Translations under genes and position numbers: made by a program
DNA from: SbD1 sp039679945
GTDB taxonomy: Bacteria > Desulfobacterota > Syntrophobacteria > Syntrophobacterales > Syntrophobacteraceae
Reading direction: 5' to 3'
Length of the DNA: 64,000 bases
Assembly: GCA_039679945.1 (NCBI GenBank)
Contig: JBDKTY010000067.1
Span: 57,453-121,452 of the forward strand
The notes under the pieces: generated by a model
Databases searched by the model: none
Told to the model about the DNA's origin: nothing
The model's input: the letters and a program-made list of their open reading frames with translations, nothing else
In this document: positions 25,820 to 34,101 of the stretch, piece after piece
Numbering within the stretch: the first letter of the stretch is position 1
Layout of the letters: every line of letters begins with the position of its first letter

Positions 25820-26932
25820 CTACCAGTCGTAAAGGAAATCTTCCCGCGTCAGCAGCTCGCAGCCCGTTTTCGTTACGCGGACCATGTTCTCCAGCCTCAC
25901 GCCGCCAAATCCCGGCAGGTAGATCCCGGGCTCGACGGTCGTGACCATGTTCTCCTCGAGGATGGTCGGTTCCACCTTCCGCAGGCCCGGCTTTTCGTGC
26001 ACGGCAAGCCCTACCCCGTGGCCCAGCCCGTGGCCGAAAAACTGGCCGTACCCGGCCCGCTCGATGAGGTCCCTGGCCGCCGAATCCACCAGGACCGAAT
26101 CGACGCCGGCCCGTATCGCATCCTGGGCAGCAAGCTGCGCCTCTCGAACTATCTTGTAGATCTCCCTGAGCTTCGGGTCCGGCTCTCCCGCCACCCATGT
26201 CCGGGTTATGTCCGAACAGTAGAGGTCCAGTCTCGCCCCCAGATCCAACACAACGGCATCTCCCGGGCTGACGCGCCTGTCAGTGGGAACGGCGTGCGGC
26301 AGGGCGCCATTGGGTCCGGCCGCGGCAATCGGCGGAAACGAAACGGCCTGCCCCCCGCCCTCCCGAATCGTGCGCTCGATCAACCAGGCTATCTCCTTTT
26401 CGGTCTTTCCGGGCGCCAGGGCATTCCAGGCAGCGTGCAGGGCGCTCTCCATGAGCGCGACCGATTTCCGAATGCACTCGATTTCCCCTTCGTCCTTTAT
26501 CACTCGAAACTGTTCGACCACATTCTCGGCGGAGACCACTTCGGCCGAGGGACTGACCTTTTGGAGCGCATCCCGAACTTCGACGTACCGCTTATAGGTG
26601 AGGAAATGAGCCTCGATGCCCAGCCTCCGGGTATCGAGCCCGGAGAGCAGTTCGGGCAGCACCTGGGGCAGTCCCTGGCTGTAGATCACAAGGTCGAAAT
26701 CCGGGCATTCCTGCCTGGCCGCTTCTTCATAACGAGAGTCCGTCAAAAGGAACTTCCGCTCGGAAGTGATCAGCAGGCAGCCCGAGCTTTCCGTCAGGTT
26801 GAGGTCTTCGGCTTCGTACCCGCTCACATAAAACCGGTTCTCGGGGACGGCCACCAGGAAGGTGTCCAGGTCCTGCCGCCGCATCGCGTCACGAACACGT
26901 TCGAGCCTTTTCGAAAATGGCTTTTCAGACAT
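25820..26932 (-). CDS. pepP: Xaa-Pro aminopeptidase (M24 family)
   Basis: Cytosolic metallo-aminopeptidase that releases N-terminal residues before proline. 370 residues with an N-terminal creatinase-like domain (about 1-130) and a pita-bread catalytic domain (about 140-370). The metal ligands are visible: LDLGARLDLYCSDITRTW (two Asp, near 215-232), the His-bearing FFGHGLGHGVGLAVHE (about 297), TTVEPGIYLPG (Glu, about 331) and GVRLENMVRV (Glu, about 345). GGAG lies 7 bp before the ATG. It could equally be called PepQ-like by naming habit; the size fits the short PepP/YpdF type. Confidence 0.92.
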   Translation of the reverse strand: MSEKPFSKRLERVRDAMRRQDLDTFLVAVPENRFYVSGYEAEDLNLTESSGCLLITSERKFLLTDSRYEEAARQECPDFDLVIYSQGLPQVLPELLSGLDTRRLGIEAHFLTYKRYVEVRDALQKVSPSAEVVSAENVVEQFRVIKDEGEIECIRKSVALMESALHAAWNALAPGKTEKEIAWLIERTIREGGGQAVSFPPIAAAGPNGALPHAVPTDRRVSPGDAVVLDLGARLDLYCSDITRTWVAGEPDPKLREIYKIVREAQLAAQDAIRAGVDSVLVDSAARDLIERAGYGQFFGHGLGHGVGLAVHEKPGLRKVEPTILEENMVTTVEPGIYLPGFGGVRLENMVRVTKTGCELLTREDFLYDW

Positions 26933-28040
26933 GAGCAGTCTCCAATCGGAAGCATTGACTATTAGCTGGACCGGACTGCCCGCGATACCGTGAATTTTGG
27001 CGCGGGGGAGCGTTTCTCCCTTTCATGGCCTTGAACACGGGCGTCCGAGTAAATAAATATACGTGAGGAATAACCAATTGAAAGGATAAACACTTCACAG
27101 TCCATCTGTCCACACATGTTTACTGCGGACGGCAAGGAATCCAGCCGCAACGCGGCCGGACAGGCGGACCGGCGGGGCGCCCGGGGGCGGATGCAGAGAA
27201 TAGTTCTTTAACGGCAAATGATTTCCGTAACGACACCAGTCAAAATTTATCATGGGATGCAAATACTATCAGCCACTACTATCTATCAGAGACAGATCAG
27301 CGTGTGATTTAATCGGCATTACCAAACGGTCTCAACTTCAAATCGCTTGACAAGGGTCACAGTTCTATGCAATAGATGGATATCATGCCTGGATAGTGAA
27401 GAAAGGCACTAACTTTATTGTCTTTCTTTGTGTATAGATATGCATGAAAATCGCAGTGCCTGATGCACATAGAGCAGTTGGACACGTCACCGCACCGAAA
27501 TTTTAGAAATGCCCGGTCCGGAATGACGCGCCTGTTCCGCGCCAGCAGGGCGATGTTTACGTTCGCGGAACTACGGTCAGGCATATTCCTCGTTTCATTG
27601 GCAGTTTGCATGTTCGCCGCTTTGCGGTTTCCTCTTTCCTGAACTCTGCTGAACCTCGCGCTCCTGTTCCTCTTCTAAATTCATCTGTATTCAGAGACGC
27701 TCACGACAATCCTGAATGATTCTCTCGTTTGACGGCCCTTCACGTTGGGCTGAAACCGACAGAGCAATCGCGGCGGCCGGCAACGCGGATCTTTTGCCCA
27801 TTTTCAGTACTGAGATGCACTTATAAACGGGCCGGTTCCGAACGGTCTTTTCAGGATTTTCCGGTTTTTGCCTTCTTCCAGTCTGTCCATGCGGGAAACA
27901 CAGCTCGGGGCTGAACCGGCCGGAAAGTCATTCAGGCGAAAGGAGGTGGTTTAGCTACTCCCCGGCAGATTTCCTATCATCTCGTTGTCATACTTTGGAA
28001 GCATTCATTTGAGATTGACGATCATACGAAAGGACTTGAT
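26933..28040. other. 1.1-kb intergenic stretch
   Basis: Divergent gap between pepP and the OFA transporter. The part around 27200-27480 is visibly AT-rich relative to the genome, which may indicate imported or promoter-rich DNA. An 84-codon minus-strand frame at 27357-27611 has a CxxCxxxC pattern but no ribosome-binding site and is not called. Nothing else recognised. Confidence 0.5.
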
Positions 28041-29288
28041 ATGGCCAATCAGACAGTCGCGGCAACAACCGCGGAGGTAGCATTCCCCAGATGGATTCCG
28101 CTTTTGGGAGGTGTACTCGGCAGCACAACCTGCGGATTGCTCCTCTATGCGTGGAGCGTCTTCATTGCCCCTCTCAATAAAGCCTTTGGGTGGACGCGGG
28201 CTGAAATCGCCCTTGCCTTCGCAATCGCCTGCCTCATATTTGGCCTCGTCACCTTTCCCGCCGGCCGGTTCAGCGATAAAGTCGGTCCCAGGAAAGTCGT
28301 CCTCGTTGGCGGGATCATATTGGCGATAGGCTTCATAGCGGCCTCCTACACCAACTCCAAGCTTTGGCTCTATATATCCTACGGCGTGATCGCGGGATTC
28401 GGGGGAGGCGTCGTTTACCTGCCACCCATCGCGACCGCCCCGAAATGGTGGCCCGACCGGAGGGCGCTCGCAACCGGCTTTACCGTCGTCGGACTGGGAC
28501 TCGGATCTTTTATCATGGCCCCGCTTGCCACATGGCTCATCGGCCGGCACGCCGAAGGCTGGAGAGACGTGTTCTTCTTCGTCGGAATCGCAATGGGCAT
28601 CATGTGTATTCTCTCCGCCATGTGCCTCAAAGTTCCCCCCGCGGGCTGGAAGCCGAGCGGCTGGAACCCGCCCGCCCCGAAACCGGGTGTGGCCGTCAGC
28701 CGTGATTTCACCCATGAAGAAGCCAGAACCACTCCTCAGTTCTGGCTGCTCTACCTGAGCTATTTCTGCGGTTCCTTTGCCGGCCTCATGATCATCGGCC
28801 ACATCGCCGCGCACGGAATCGACAAGGGCCTCGACAAGATGTCGGCATCGTACGCCGTCAGCTTCCTGGCTATCGCCAACGCCGCGGTCCGCATACTCAT
28901 CGGAGCGATCATCGACAAGATCGGGACCAAGAAGTGCTTCCTCGCGGTCTTCCTGCTCCAGATGGTCGCCCTCCTGGTGCTCTACCCCGCCGGATCGAGC
29001 CTGCCCCTCCTGGCGCTCGTCGCGGCGGTCATCGGCTGGAACTATGGTTCCATGTTTACCCTTTTCCCGGCTACCTGCCTCGCTTATTACGGCCCCTCCG
29101 CCCAAGGCTCCAACTACGGGCTGCTGTTTACCGCGTGGGGGCTCGCGGGATTCGCCGGACCCTACGTCGGCGGCTACCTCAAGGATGTCACGAAACAGTA
29201 TTGGGTGCCCTTCCTGATATCCGCGGTCGTGGTGGGCATTTCGGTCATCATCTCGGCAACCATCAAACCTCCCGCGAAGAAAGTCTAG
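28041..29288 (+). CDS. MFS transporter, oxalate/formate antiporter (OFA) family
   Basis: 415-residue inner-membrane carrier with 12 predicted helices. The N-terminus (PLLGGVLGSTTCGLLLYAWS) and the first-loop signature GRFSDKVGPRKVVLVGG (residues 75-91) are MFS features. GFGGGVVYLPPIATAPKWWPDRRALATG in helices 4-5 is characteristic of the OFA group. Members exchange small monocarboxylates (formate, oxalate, lactate); substrate here is unknown, but formate or a propionate-pathway acid would suit a syntroph (inference). The ribosome-binding site is AAAGGAC. Two terminator hairpins follow. Confidence 0.88.
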   Translation: MANQTVAATTAEVAFPRWIPLLGGVLGSTTCGLLLYAWSVFIAPLNKAFGWTRAEIALAFAIACLIFGLVTFPAGRFSDKVGPRKVVLVGGIILAIGFIAASYTNSKLWLYISYGVIAGFGGGVVYLPPIATAPKWWPDRRALATGFTVVGLGLGSFIMAPLATWLIGRHAEGWRDVFFFVGIAMGIMCILSAMCLKVPPAGWKPSGWNPPAPKPGVAVSRDFTHEEARTTPQFWLLYLSYFCGSFAGLMIIGHIAAHGIDKGLDKMSASYAVSFLAIANAAVRILIGAIIDKIGTKKCFLAVFLLQMVALLVLYPAGSSLPLLALVAAVIGWNYGSMFTLFPATCLAYYGPSAQGSNYGLLFTAWGLAGFAGPYVGGYLKDVTKQYWVPFLISAVVVGISVIISATIKPPAKKV

Positions 29289-29316
29289 GTTCTTTCGCCG
29301 GACCCTATAGAATGAA

Positions 29317-29343
29317 AACCCCCGGCTCACGCCGGGGGTTTTT
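29317..29343 (+). terminator. Intrinsic terminator after the OFA transporter
   Basis: Stem AACCCCCGGC with GCCGGGGGTT, 4-nt loop, followed by TTT. Confidence 0.9.
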
Positions 29344-29370
29344 CATTCACGGCCGCAATGCACCTCCCGT

Positions 29371-29402
29371 AAAAAAAGCCGGAAATCTCTTTCCGGCTTT
29401 TT
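29371..29402. terminator. Bidirectional terminator
   Basis: AAAAAGCCGGAAA pairs with TTTCCGGCTTTTT around a 4-nt loop. A and T runs on both sides allow it to end transcripts from either direction: the transporter and the small minus-strand gene at 29448-29588. Confidence 0.85.
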
Positions 29403-29447
29403 ACAAGTCAGGCGCGCTATCCAGTGAATGCACCCGCGTCGGGGAAA

Positions 29448-29588
29448 TCAGGGACCGATGCCGTAAACCCGGTCGATAAACCGCTCCCGCCAAAACCCAT
29501 CCTCGCACACGAAACATTTCGTTTCCTCGCAAACCTGTGAACCCGTGGAATACCTGTTATTGTCAAGAACGCATCTTTCCGCTTCCAT
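29448..29588 (-). CDS. 46-residue cysteine protein
   Basis: A short reading frame with convincing signals: GAGGAG seven bases before ATG 29588 and a bidirectional terminator 46 bp after its stop. The product has four cysteines in the pattern C-x15-C-x4-C-x2-C (RCVLDNNRY, QVCEETKCFVCEDG) and ends FIDRVYGIGP. It could be a zinc-knuckle or von Willebrand C-like mini-domain; I do not recognise a named family. No signal peptide. Confidence 0.6.
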   Translation of the reverse strand: MEAERCVLDNNRYSTGSQVCEETKCFVCEDGFWRERFIDRVYGIGP

Positions 29589-29916
29589 CTTCCACTCCTC
29601 GCATACCGAAAGGACCGCTCCTCTCGATGTTATGTCTCCCTGATGATATAAAATCACACCATCACGGACGCTGCCATTCGCCCTTCCGTATCACGGGGCG
29701 AGAGGTCCCACGCAACAAGAAGATAAGCATTATCCGGGGATATTTCTATGATTTGGCGAAGGATTCCGCTCTTTCGGCCTGGCCTTCCCGTATCAAGCGC
29801 CCGCGTTCACTTCCGGCTGGAATATCAACTGTGCCGGGGTTATATAAAAGAGAGTGCAGGCAGGAGGTGAACCTGCCGTGACCATTAGAATTCAGAAACC
29901 CATGAGAGGAACAGGA
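29589..29916. other. Divergent gap before the NifX-like gene
   Basis: 328 bp with promoters expected for both flanking genes. No gene or structured RNA recognised. Confidence 0.4.
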
Positions 29917-30297
29917 ATGAAGATTTGCTTTCCGACCGAGGACCTGAAGGGACTCGACAGCACCGTGTACGGACATTTTGGCTCAGCGCCGGGGTTTATC
30001 ATCGTGGATAGCGACACCAGGGAAACCGAGGAAATAGGCAACAACGACCTGCATCATGCGCACGGTATGTGCCAGCCGCTGAAAGCCCTGGGCGGGCGAA
30101 GGGTGGATGCGGTGGCGGTCGGCGGCATCGGAATGGGAGCGCTCATGCGGCTTCAGGACCAGGGGATAAAGGTTTTCCGTGCCGTTCAGGGGACCGTGTC
30201 ACAAAACGTTTCGCTCCTGGTGGACCGCAAGCTGCCGGAATTCGATGCAAATTTTACCTGCGCCGGCCACTCCGGGGGAGGCTGCGCTCACCATTAG
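29917..30297 (+). CDS. NifX/NifB-C-like (dinitrogenase cofactor family) protein
   Basis: 126-residue ribonuclease-H-like fold of the family that includes NifX, NafY and MTH1175. Visible: KICFPTEDLKGLDSTVYGHFGSAPGFIIVD at the N-terminus, then NNDLHHAHGMCQPLKALGGRRVDAVAVGGIGMGAL, typical of the stand-alone members in anaerobes. It ends in a Cys/His tail (CAGHSGGGCAHH) that could bind metal. No nif structural genes are in the window, so a general Fe-S or Mo cofactor carrier role is more likely than nitrogenase assembly. The start is chosen by GAGAGGAACAGGA. Its last 44 bases overlap cca tail to tail. Confidence 0.85.
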   Translation: MKICFPTEDLKGLDSTVYGHFGSAPGFIIVDSDTRETEEIGNNDLHHAHGMCQPLKALGGRRVDAVAVGGIGMGALMRLQDQGIKVFRAVQGTVSQNVSLLVDRKLPEFDANFTCAGHSGGGCAHH

Positions 30298-31639
30298 CCG
30301 CTTCGGATGGGCCATGCGGAAGGCCGGATTGGGGGCCGTATTCCGCGGTCACGATTTCCAGGAGGCGCTCGCGCGTATTCAGGGCCGGGTCCCGCAACAC
30401 CCTCTCGAACAGCGAGTGGAGCACCCTGCCCACTTCCGGCCCCTCCCCCAGGCCGAGCGCCTCCATGACGTCACTGCCCTTGAGCGCCAGGTCCCGGACC
30501 CGCATGGCGGGAATGACACCCAGTTGTTCCCGGATTTTTCGCCGAAGGATTTCGATGCCCTCCACGTCCGTGATGCCCCGTGCCCGGCGCTCCGCTTCGG
30601 CCAGCGCCGTGAAGTCATCGAGCAAATCGGTCCCCACGTCGGTGATAAACCGTCTGATCCGGGCATCGCTCCAGGACTCAGCATCGGGTGGGAACCGTTT
30701 TTCAATCAGGACGGCCACCTCATCGATCTGCCTGTTGGACATATGCCAGAGTCTCAGCCGGCCTGAAGCCGCCATGGCGCTTTGCTTCGCGTACTCCAGG
30801 GGCAGCTTCCCGTTGCGCGCTCCGGTGGCCGGCACGGCGACGTTTTGAAAGAGCGCGGCGAGCCGGAGGCGAAGCCGCGCGGGACAATGGCGAACACACA
30901 GAAGCGCGTGGCGCAGGATACTCATCTTGGAACCGGGCAGGGTATCCACATGATCCCTGACCACGAGTTCGGGAAGCAGTTTCCCAAGCGCCCAGCCTTT
31001 TCGCAGAAGATCAAAAGCCTCGATGGGATAGCGGGAGAGCAGGATCTTGCGGAACTCATCCCGGATGCGCTCCCCGGATACCTGGCCCAGGTTCTCTGCT
31101 TCCTCGCGCATGGCCTCGAAAGTATTTCTGTCGACGTCAAATCCCAGTGTCCCCGCCAGGCGGCTTGCCCGGACTATCCTCAGGACATCTTCCGAAAATC
31201 TCTCGCGGGGGGCGCCCACGCCGCGGATCAAACCTTTTCTCAAATCCTGCCGACCGCCGTGGGGATCGATGAGCAGGCCGCCGGGGTAAGAGAGGGCCAT
31301 GGCGTTAATGGTAAAATCACGCCGTGAAAGATCCTTGAGAATTCCATCCTCTCCGGTCGGCTTGTAGCTGGTGACCTCGATATCGCGTTTCCGGGTATGG
31401 ACCTGGACCGTGCCATGCCGGATGCCCACGGGAATTACCCTGGGGAAAAGACGCATGACATCCTCGGGGGCCGCATCGGTCGCCAGGTCCCAGTCCTTGG
31501 GCTCTCCACCCAGCAGATGGTCCCTGAGCGCCCCCCCGACGATCCAGACACCAAAGCCGGCGCCATGGATTGTTTCCATCGCCCGAAGCACATCGGGTGG
31601 GACGAAGGAAAGACCTGTCTGTACGGATGGAATGGACAT
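30254..31639 (-). CDS. cca: CCA-adding tRNA nucleotidyltransferase / poly(A) polymerase family
   Basis: Class II nucleotidyltransferase that builds or repairs the tRNA CCA end, or polyadenylates RNA. 461 residues. Head domain: WIVGGALRDHLLGGEPKDWDLATDA carries the GG motif and the catalytic DxD (DWD, about residue 50). SRRDFTINAMAL (about 107) and the ERFSEDVLRIVRASRLAGTLGF neck follow. The C-terminal part corresponds to an HD-like region, but the usual LLHDIGKP reads LFQNVAVP, so the metal-binding His-Asp is lost and a phosphatase function is unlikely. The 3' end overlaps the convergent NifX-like gene by 44 bp. Confidence 0.9.
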   Translation of the reverse strand: MSIPSVQTGLSFVPPDVLRAMETIHGAGFGVWIVGGALRDHLLGGEPKDWDLATDAAPEDVMRLFPRVIPVGIRHGTVQVHTRKRDIEVTSYKPTGEDGILKDLSRRDFTINAMALSYPGGLLIDPHGGRQDLRKGLIRGVGAPRERFSEDVLRIVRASRLAGTLGFDVDRNTFEAMREEAENLGQVSGERIRDEFRKILLSRYPIEAFDLLRKGWALGKLLPELVVRDHVDTLPGSKMSILRHALLCVRHCPARLRLRLAALFQNVAVPATGARNGKLPLEYAKQSAMAASGRLRLWHMSNRQIDEVAVLIEKRFPPDAESWSDARIRRFITDVGTDLLDDFTALAEAERRARGITDVEGIEILRRKIREQLGVIPAMRVRDLALKGSDVMEALGLGEGPEVGRVLHSLFERVLRDPALNTRERLLEIVTAEYGPQSGLPHGPSEAANGERSLPRSGRRR

Positions 31640-31875
31640 GAAATGGCCCCGAAAAATATCCGCGAGTTGTTGCGGGCATGCGTTAATCGATCAATGCCGC
31701 TTCAAGAGTCTGCGCGGCTTTCGGATTTGAGCGAGGGGAAAGCGCTGTCGTGCCGGTGACTGTTCCACACTTGATCTTTCAGGAATAGCAAATATAATGG
31801 ATTAGTCTACCCCTTCGCAAGTCGGAAGGCGGGACACGCTCGCTTATCAAACTAACCACGAGGCAGGTTTTTTGC
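31640..31875. other. Divergent gap upstream of the small membrane protein
   Basis: 236 bp with no gene; contains the cca promoter region, not resolved. Confidence 0.3.
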
Positions 31876-32016
31876 ATGAATACAGAGCAAGCTTACGGTT
31901 CCATGGAGGAAGCAAACAGGATAATCGAGGATTTCCCCGTGAGCAGGTACGCCTTCTATACACTGGTGTTCCTCCTCGAAATAGCGGCATGTTTCACTCT
32001 TTTTTACATGATATGA
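31876..32016 (+). CDS. 46-residue putative single-pass membrane protein
   Basis: ATG 31876 to TGA 32014-32016. The N-terminal half is polar and acidic (MNTEQAYGSMEEANRIIEDF) and the C-terminal half is one hydrophobic helix (AFYTLVFLLEIAACFTLFYMI), the shape of a small regulatory membrane protein. The ribosome-binding site is poor (GAGG about 16 bp upstream). It sits just before the leu leader region. An overlapping frame on the other strand looks less protein-like. Confidence 0.45.
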   Translation: MNTEQAYGSMEEANRIIEDFPVSRYAFYTLVFLLEIAACFTLFYMI

Positions 32017-32035
32017 TTTATTACTCAATTTTGAG

Positions 32036-32064
32036 TGGACCCGCGCATGGGAACCGGCTATACT
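32036..32064 (+). promoter_or_regulatory. Promoter of the leu leader, with overlapping palindrome
   Basis: -10 TATACT at 32059-32064 (5/6), 17 bp after TGGACC at 32036-32041 (4/6). The palindrome ACTCAA-TT-TTGAGT (32023-32036) abuts the -35 and may be an operator. The start point would be about 40 bases before the leader ATG. Confidence 0.5.
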
Positions 32065-32114
32065 GATTGCGTTTTGTGACCGGAGCGTTTTTTTCAACTG
32101 ACTGAAAGTTAACC

Positions 32115-32207
32115 ATGAGCCGTTGCCTCACCCTACTATCGCTCGCCCTACTTAGCCTGCCCGACAAGGTACGGGGAGCTTCCGCCTTTCTTTATCTAAG
32201 ATATTAA
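32115..32207 (+). CDS. leuL: Leucine leader peptide
   Basis: 30-codon frame with nine leucine codons, seven of them among residues 5-15 (CLTLLSLALLSL). Four of the nine are CTA, rare in GC-rich genomes and also used in enterobacterial leuL. It lies 134 bp upstream of leuA, followed by mutually exclusive hairpins and an intrinsic terminator. Translation stalling at the Leu codons when charged tRNA-Leu is scarce would favour the antiterminator. The ribosome-binding site is weak (GAAAG). Family knowledge: leu operons of gamma-proteobacteria use the same design; its use here is inference from sequence. Confidence 0.8.
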   Translation: MSRCLTLLSLALLSLPDKVRGASAFLYLRY

Positions 32208-32260
32208 ATTCGACGATACCGACGATCAAAGGCCATGGGGTTCTCCCCATGGCCTTTTTG
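32166..32260 (+). promoter_or_regulatory. Transcription attenuator upstream of leuA
   Basis: Four segments are visible. Segments 1 and 2: AAGG..CGG (32166-32174) pairs with CCGCCTT (32182-32188). Segments 2 and 3: GCCTTT (32184-32189) pairs with AAAGGC (32228-32233), forming an antiterminator. Segments 3 and 4: AAAGGCCATGGGG (32228-32240) pairs perfectly over 13 bp with 32245-32257 and is followed by T's, forming the terminator. The Leu codons lie just 5' of segment 1, as attenuation requires. Confidence 0.8.
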
Positions 32261-32340
32261 TTTTTTAAGGCACATTTTTTTGAGGTTTTATCAAATTATT
32301 CGGAGCCCGAATTCGGGACGTGACAAAAAGGAGCACCAGG

Positions 32341-33876
32341 ATGAGCCGCAAAATCCATATTTTTGACACCACATTGAGGGATGGGGAACAGGTACCCGGA
32401 GCAAAACTCAATAAGAGGCAAAAACTCGAGATCGCCCAGCAACTCGCCAAGCTGGGGGTTGATATCATCGAGGGGGGGTTCCCGTGTTCCTCGCCCGATG
32501 ACCTCATGGCTGTCAAAACCATCTCGCGGGAGGTCAGGGGACCCGTTATCGCGGGGCTTGCACGCGCGGTCAAAGAAGACATCGATGCGGCATGGGAAGC
32601 GGTACGCGAGGCCGAACGGCCGCGGATCCACGTCTTTTTGGGCTCCTCCGATATTCACCTGGACAAGAAGCTTCGGCGCAACCGGGACAGTGCCCTCCAA
32701 ATGGCGGTGGATGCCGTTAAGTATGCCCGCGGACTGTGCCCTGACGTGGAGTTTTCCACCGAGGACGGTTCCAGGACCGATTTCGAGTATCTTTGCCGCA
32801 TCATCGGTGCGACAATAGAGGCCGGGGCAACCACCATCAATGTACCCGATACGGTAGGCTACGCGGTACCGGAGGAATTCGGGAGCGTCATCCGCCGGCT
32901 CCGTGAAACCGTGTCCGCCCTGGACCGCATTACGCTGAGCGTCCATTGCCATGACGATCTTGGCCTGGCCGTCGCGAACAGCCTTGCCGCCGTTCAAAAC
33001 GGGGCCGACCAGGTGGAGTGCACCATAAACGGGATCGGGGAACGGGCCGGAAACGCATCGCTCGAAGAAATAGTGATGATCCTCAGAACCCGCTACGCCG
33101 ACCAGGTCACAACCGGGATAAACACGCGGGAGATTTTCCGCACAAGCAGGCTCGTGAGCAGGCTGATGAATATTCCCGTACAGCCGAACAAGGCGATCGT
33201 TGGCGGCAACGCCTTCTCCCATTCCTCCGGAATTCACCAGGATGGGATACTCAAGGACAGGACCACCTACGAGATCATGAAGCCCGAAGACCTCGGGATA
33301 AGCCAGCATAATATCGTCCTGACCGCCCGCTCGGGACGCGCCGCCCTCAAACACCGGCTTGGCGAACTCGGTTTCACTTTGGAAGCGGAGGTTTTCGAGC
33401 GCGTCTACAAACGGTTCATAAACGTAGCCGACCGCAAAAAGGAGATCACGACCCAGGATTTGCGATCGATTGTCGAGATCGAAGTCTCCAAGGTCCCCGA
33501 GACCTACACGCTGCACAAGATCCAGACAATGAGCGGGAACACCATGGTGCCCCTCGCATCCGTCACCCTCATCAGGGACGGAGAACACCACACCGATGCG
33601 GCTATCGGCAACGGTCCGGTCGATGCCGTCTTCAACGGGATCGAGCGTATCACGGGGGTGCACGGAAAGCTTCTCGACTACGATCTGAAAGCGGTCACGA
33701 TGGGCAGGGACGCCCTCGGCGAAGCGATGGTCAGGGTGCAGATCGGCCAGATCGTCTATTCGGGAATAGGTACCAGCCCGGACGTCATCGAGGCGAGCGC
33801 CCGCGCTTACCTGAATGCTTTCAACCGTTACTTCGTGAACGGCGTGGGGCATACGGACCCGGCCACGAAGGTTTGA
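32341..33876 (+). CDS. leuA: 2-isopropylmalate synthase
   Basis: First committed step of leucine synthesis: acetyl-CoA plus 2-oxoisovalerate gives 2-isopropylmalate. 511 residues, typical of bacterial LeuA. The catalytic TIM barrel (about 1-270) shows DTTLRDGEQVPGA at the N-terminus, the metal-ligand VHCHDDLGLAVAN near 205, and NGIGERAGNASLEE. A linker with HSSGIHQDGILKD leads to the C-terminal allosteric domain (about 390-510), which would bind leucine. Start ATG 32341 is preceded by AAGGAG 8 bp away; a GTG 21 bases upstream has no such site. It is regulated by the attenuator above. Confidence 0.95.
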   Translation: MSRKIHIFDTTLRDGEQVPGAKLNKRQKLEIAQQLAKLGVDIIEGGFPCSSPDDLMAVKTISREVRGPVIAGLARAVKEDIDAAWEAVREAERPRIHVFLGSSDIHLDKKLRRNRDSALQMAVDAVKYARGLCPDVEFSTEDGSRTDFEYLCRIIGATIEAGATTINVPDTVGYAVPEEFGSVIRRLRETVSALDRITLSVHCHDDLGLAVANSLAAVQNGADQVECTINGIGERAGNASLEEIVMILRTRYADQVTTGINTREIFRTSRLVSRLMNIPVQPNKAIVGGNAFSHSSGIHQDGILKDRTTYEIMKPEDLGISQHNIVLTARSGRAALKHRLGELGFTLEAEVFERVYKRFINVADRKKEITTQDLRSIVEIEVSKVPETYTLHKIQTMSGNTMVPLASVTLIRDGEHHTDAAIGNGPVDAVFNGIERITGVHGKLLDYDLKAVTMGRDALGEAMVRVQIGQIVYSGIGTSPDVIEASARAYLNAFNRYFVNGVGHTDPATKV

Positions 33877-33883
33877 GAAAAAA

Positions 33884-33921
33884 GAGGTGCGTTGGCCGCG
33901 ACGTTCGCGCTGACGCACCTC
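33884..33921. repeat. Inverted repeat after leuA
   Basis: GAGGTGCGT (33884-33892) and ACGCACCTC (33913-33921), perfect 9-bp arms around 20 nt, eight bases after the leuA stop. It could stabilise the 3' end; no T-run on the plus strand. Confidence 0.5.
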
Positions 33922-34001
33922 GTCGCGAATGGTTCCCGCCCGAGGACACGGCGAGCAGTTGCTCTTTCGCCAAGGCGCGAGGAGTAGACAGGCCCCGCGC
34001 A

Positions 34002-34039
34002 AAGGCGCCAAAGGCAAATAGCCGCGCCCATGGCGCCTT
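34002..34039. repeat. Inverted repeat before the glycosyltransferase
   Basis: AAGGCGCCA (34002-34010) and TGGCGCCTT (34031-34039), perfect 9-bp arms around 20 nt. Flanked by GTAGACAG direct repeats at about 33984 and 34043. Confidence 0.5.
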
Positions 34040-34101
34040 CGCGTGTAGACAGTTGCGCGGGCTACCGGCTTCGCCTTCTCCATGGGAGTCAATCTAACTC
34101 C

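Noticed and set aside
27357..27611. 84-codon minus-strand frame with CxxCxxxC
   Set aside because: No ribosome-binding site and no family resemblance; AT-rich region makes chance frames more likely.
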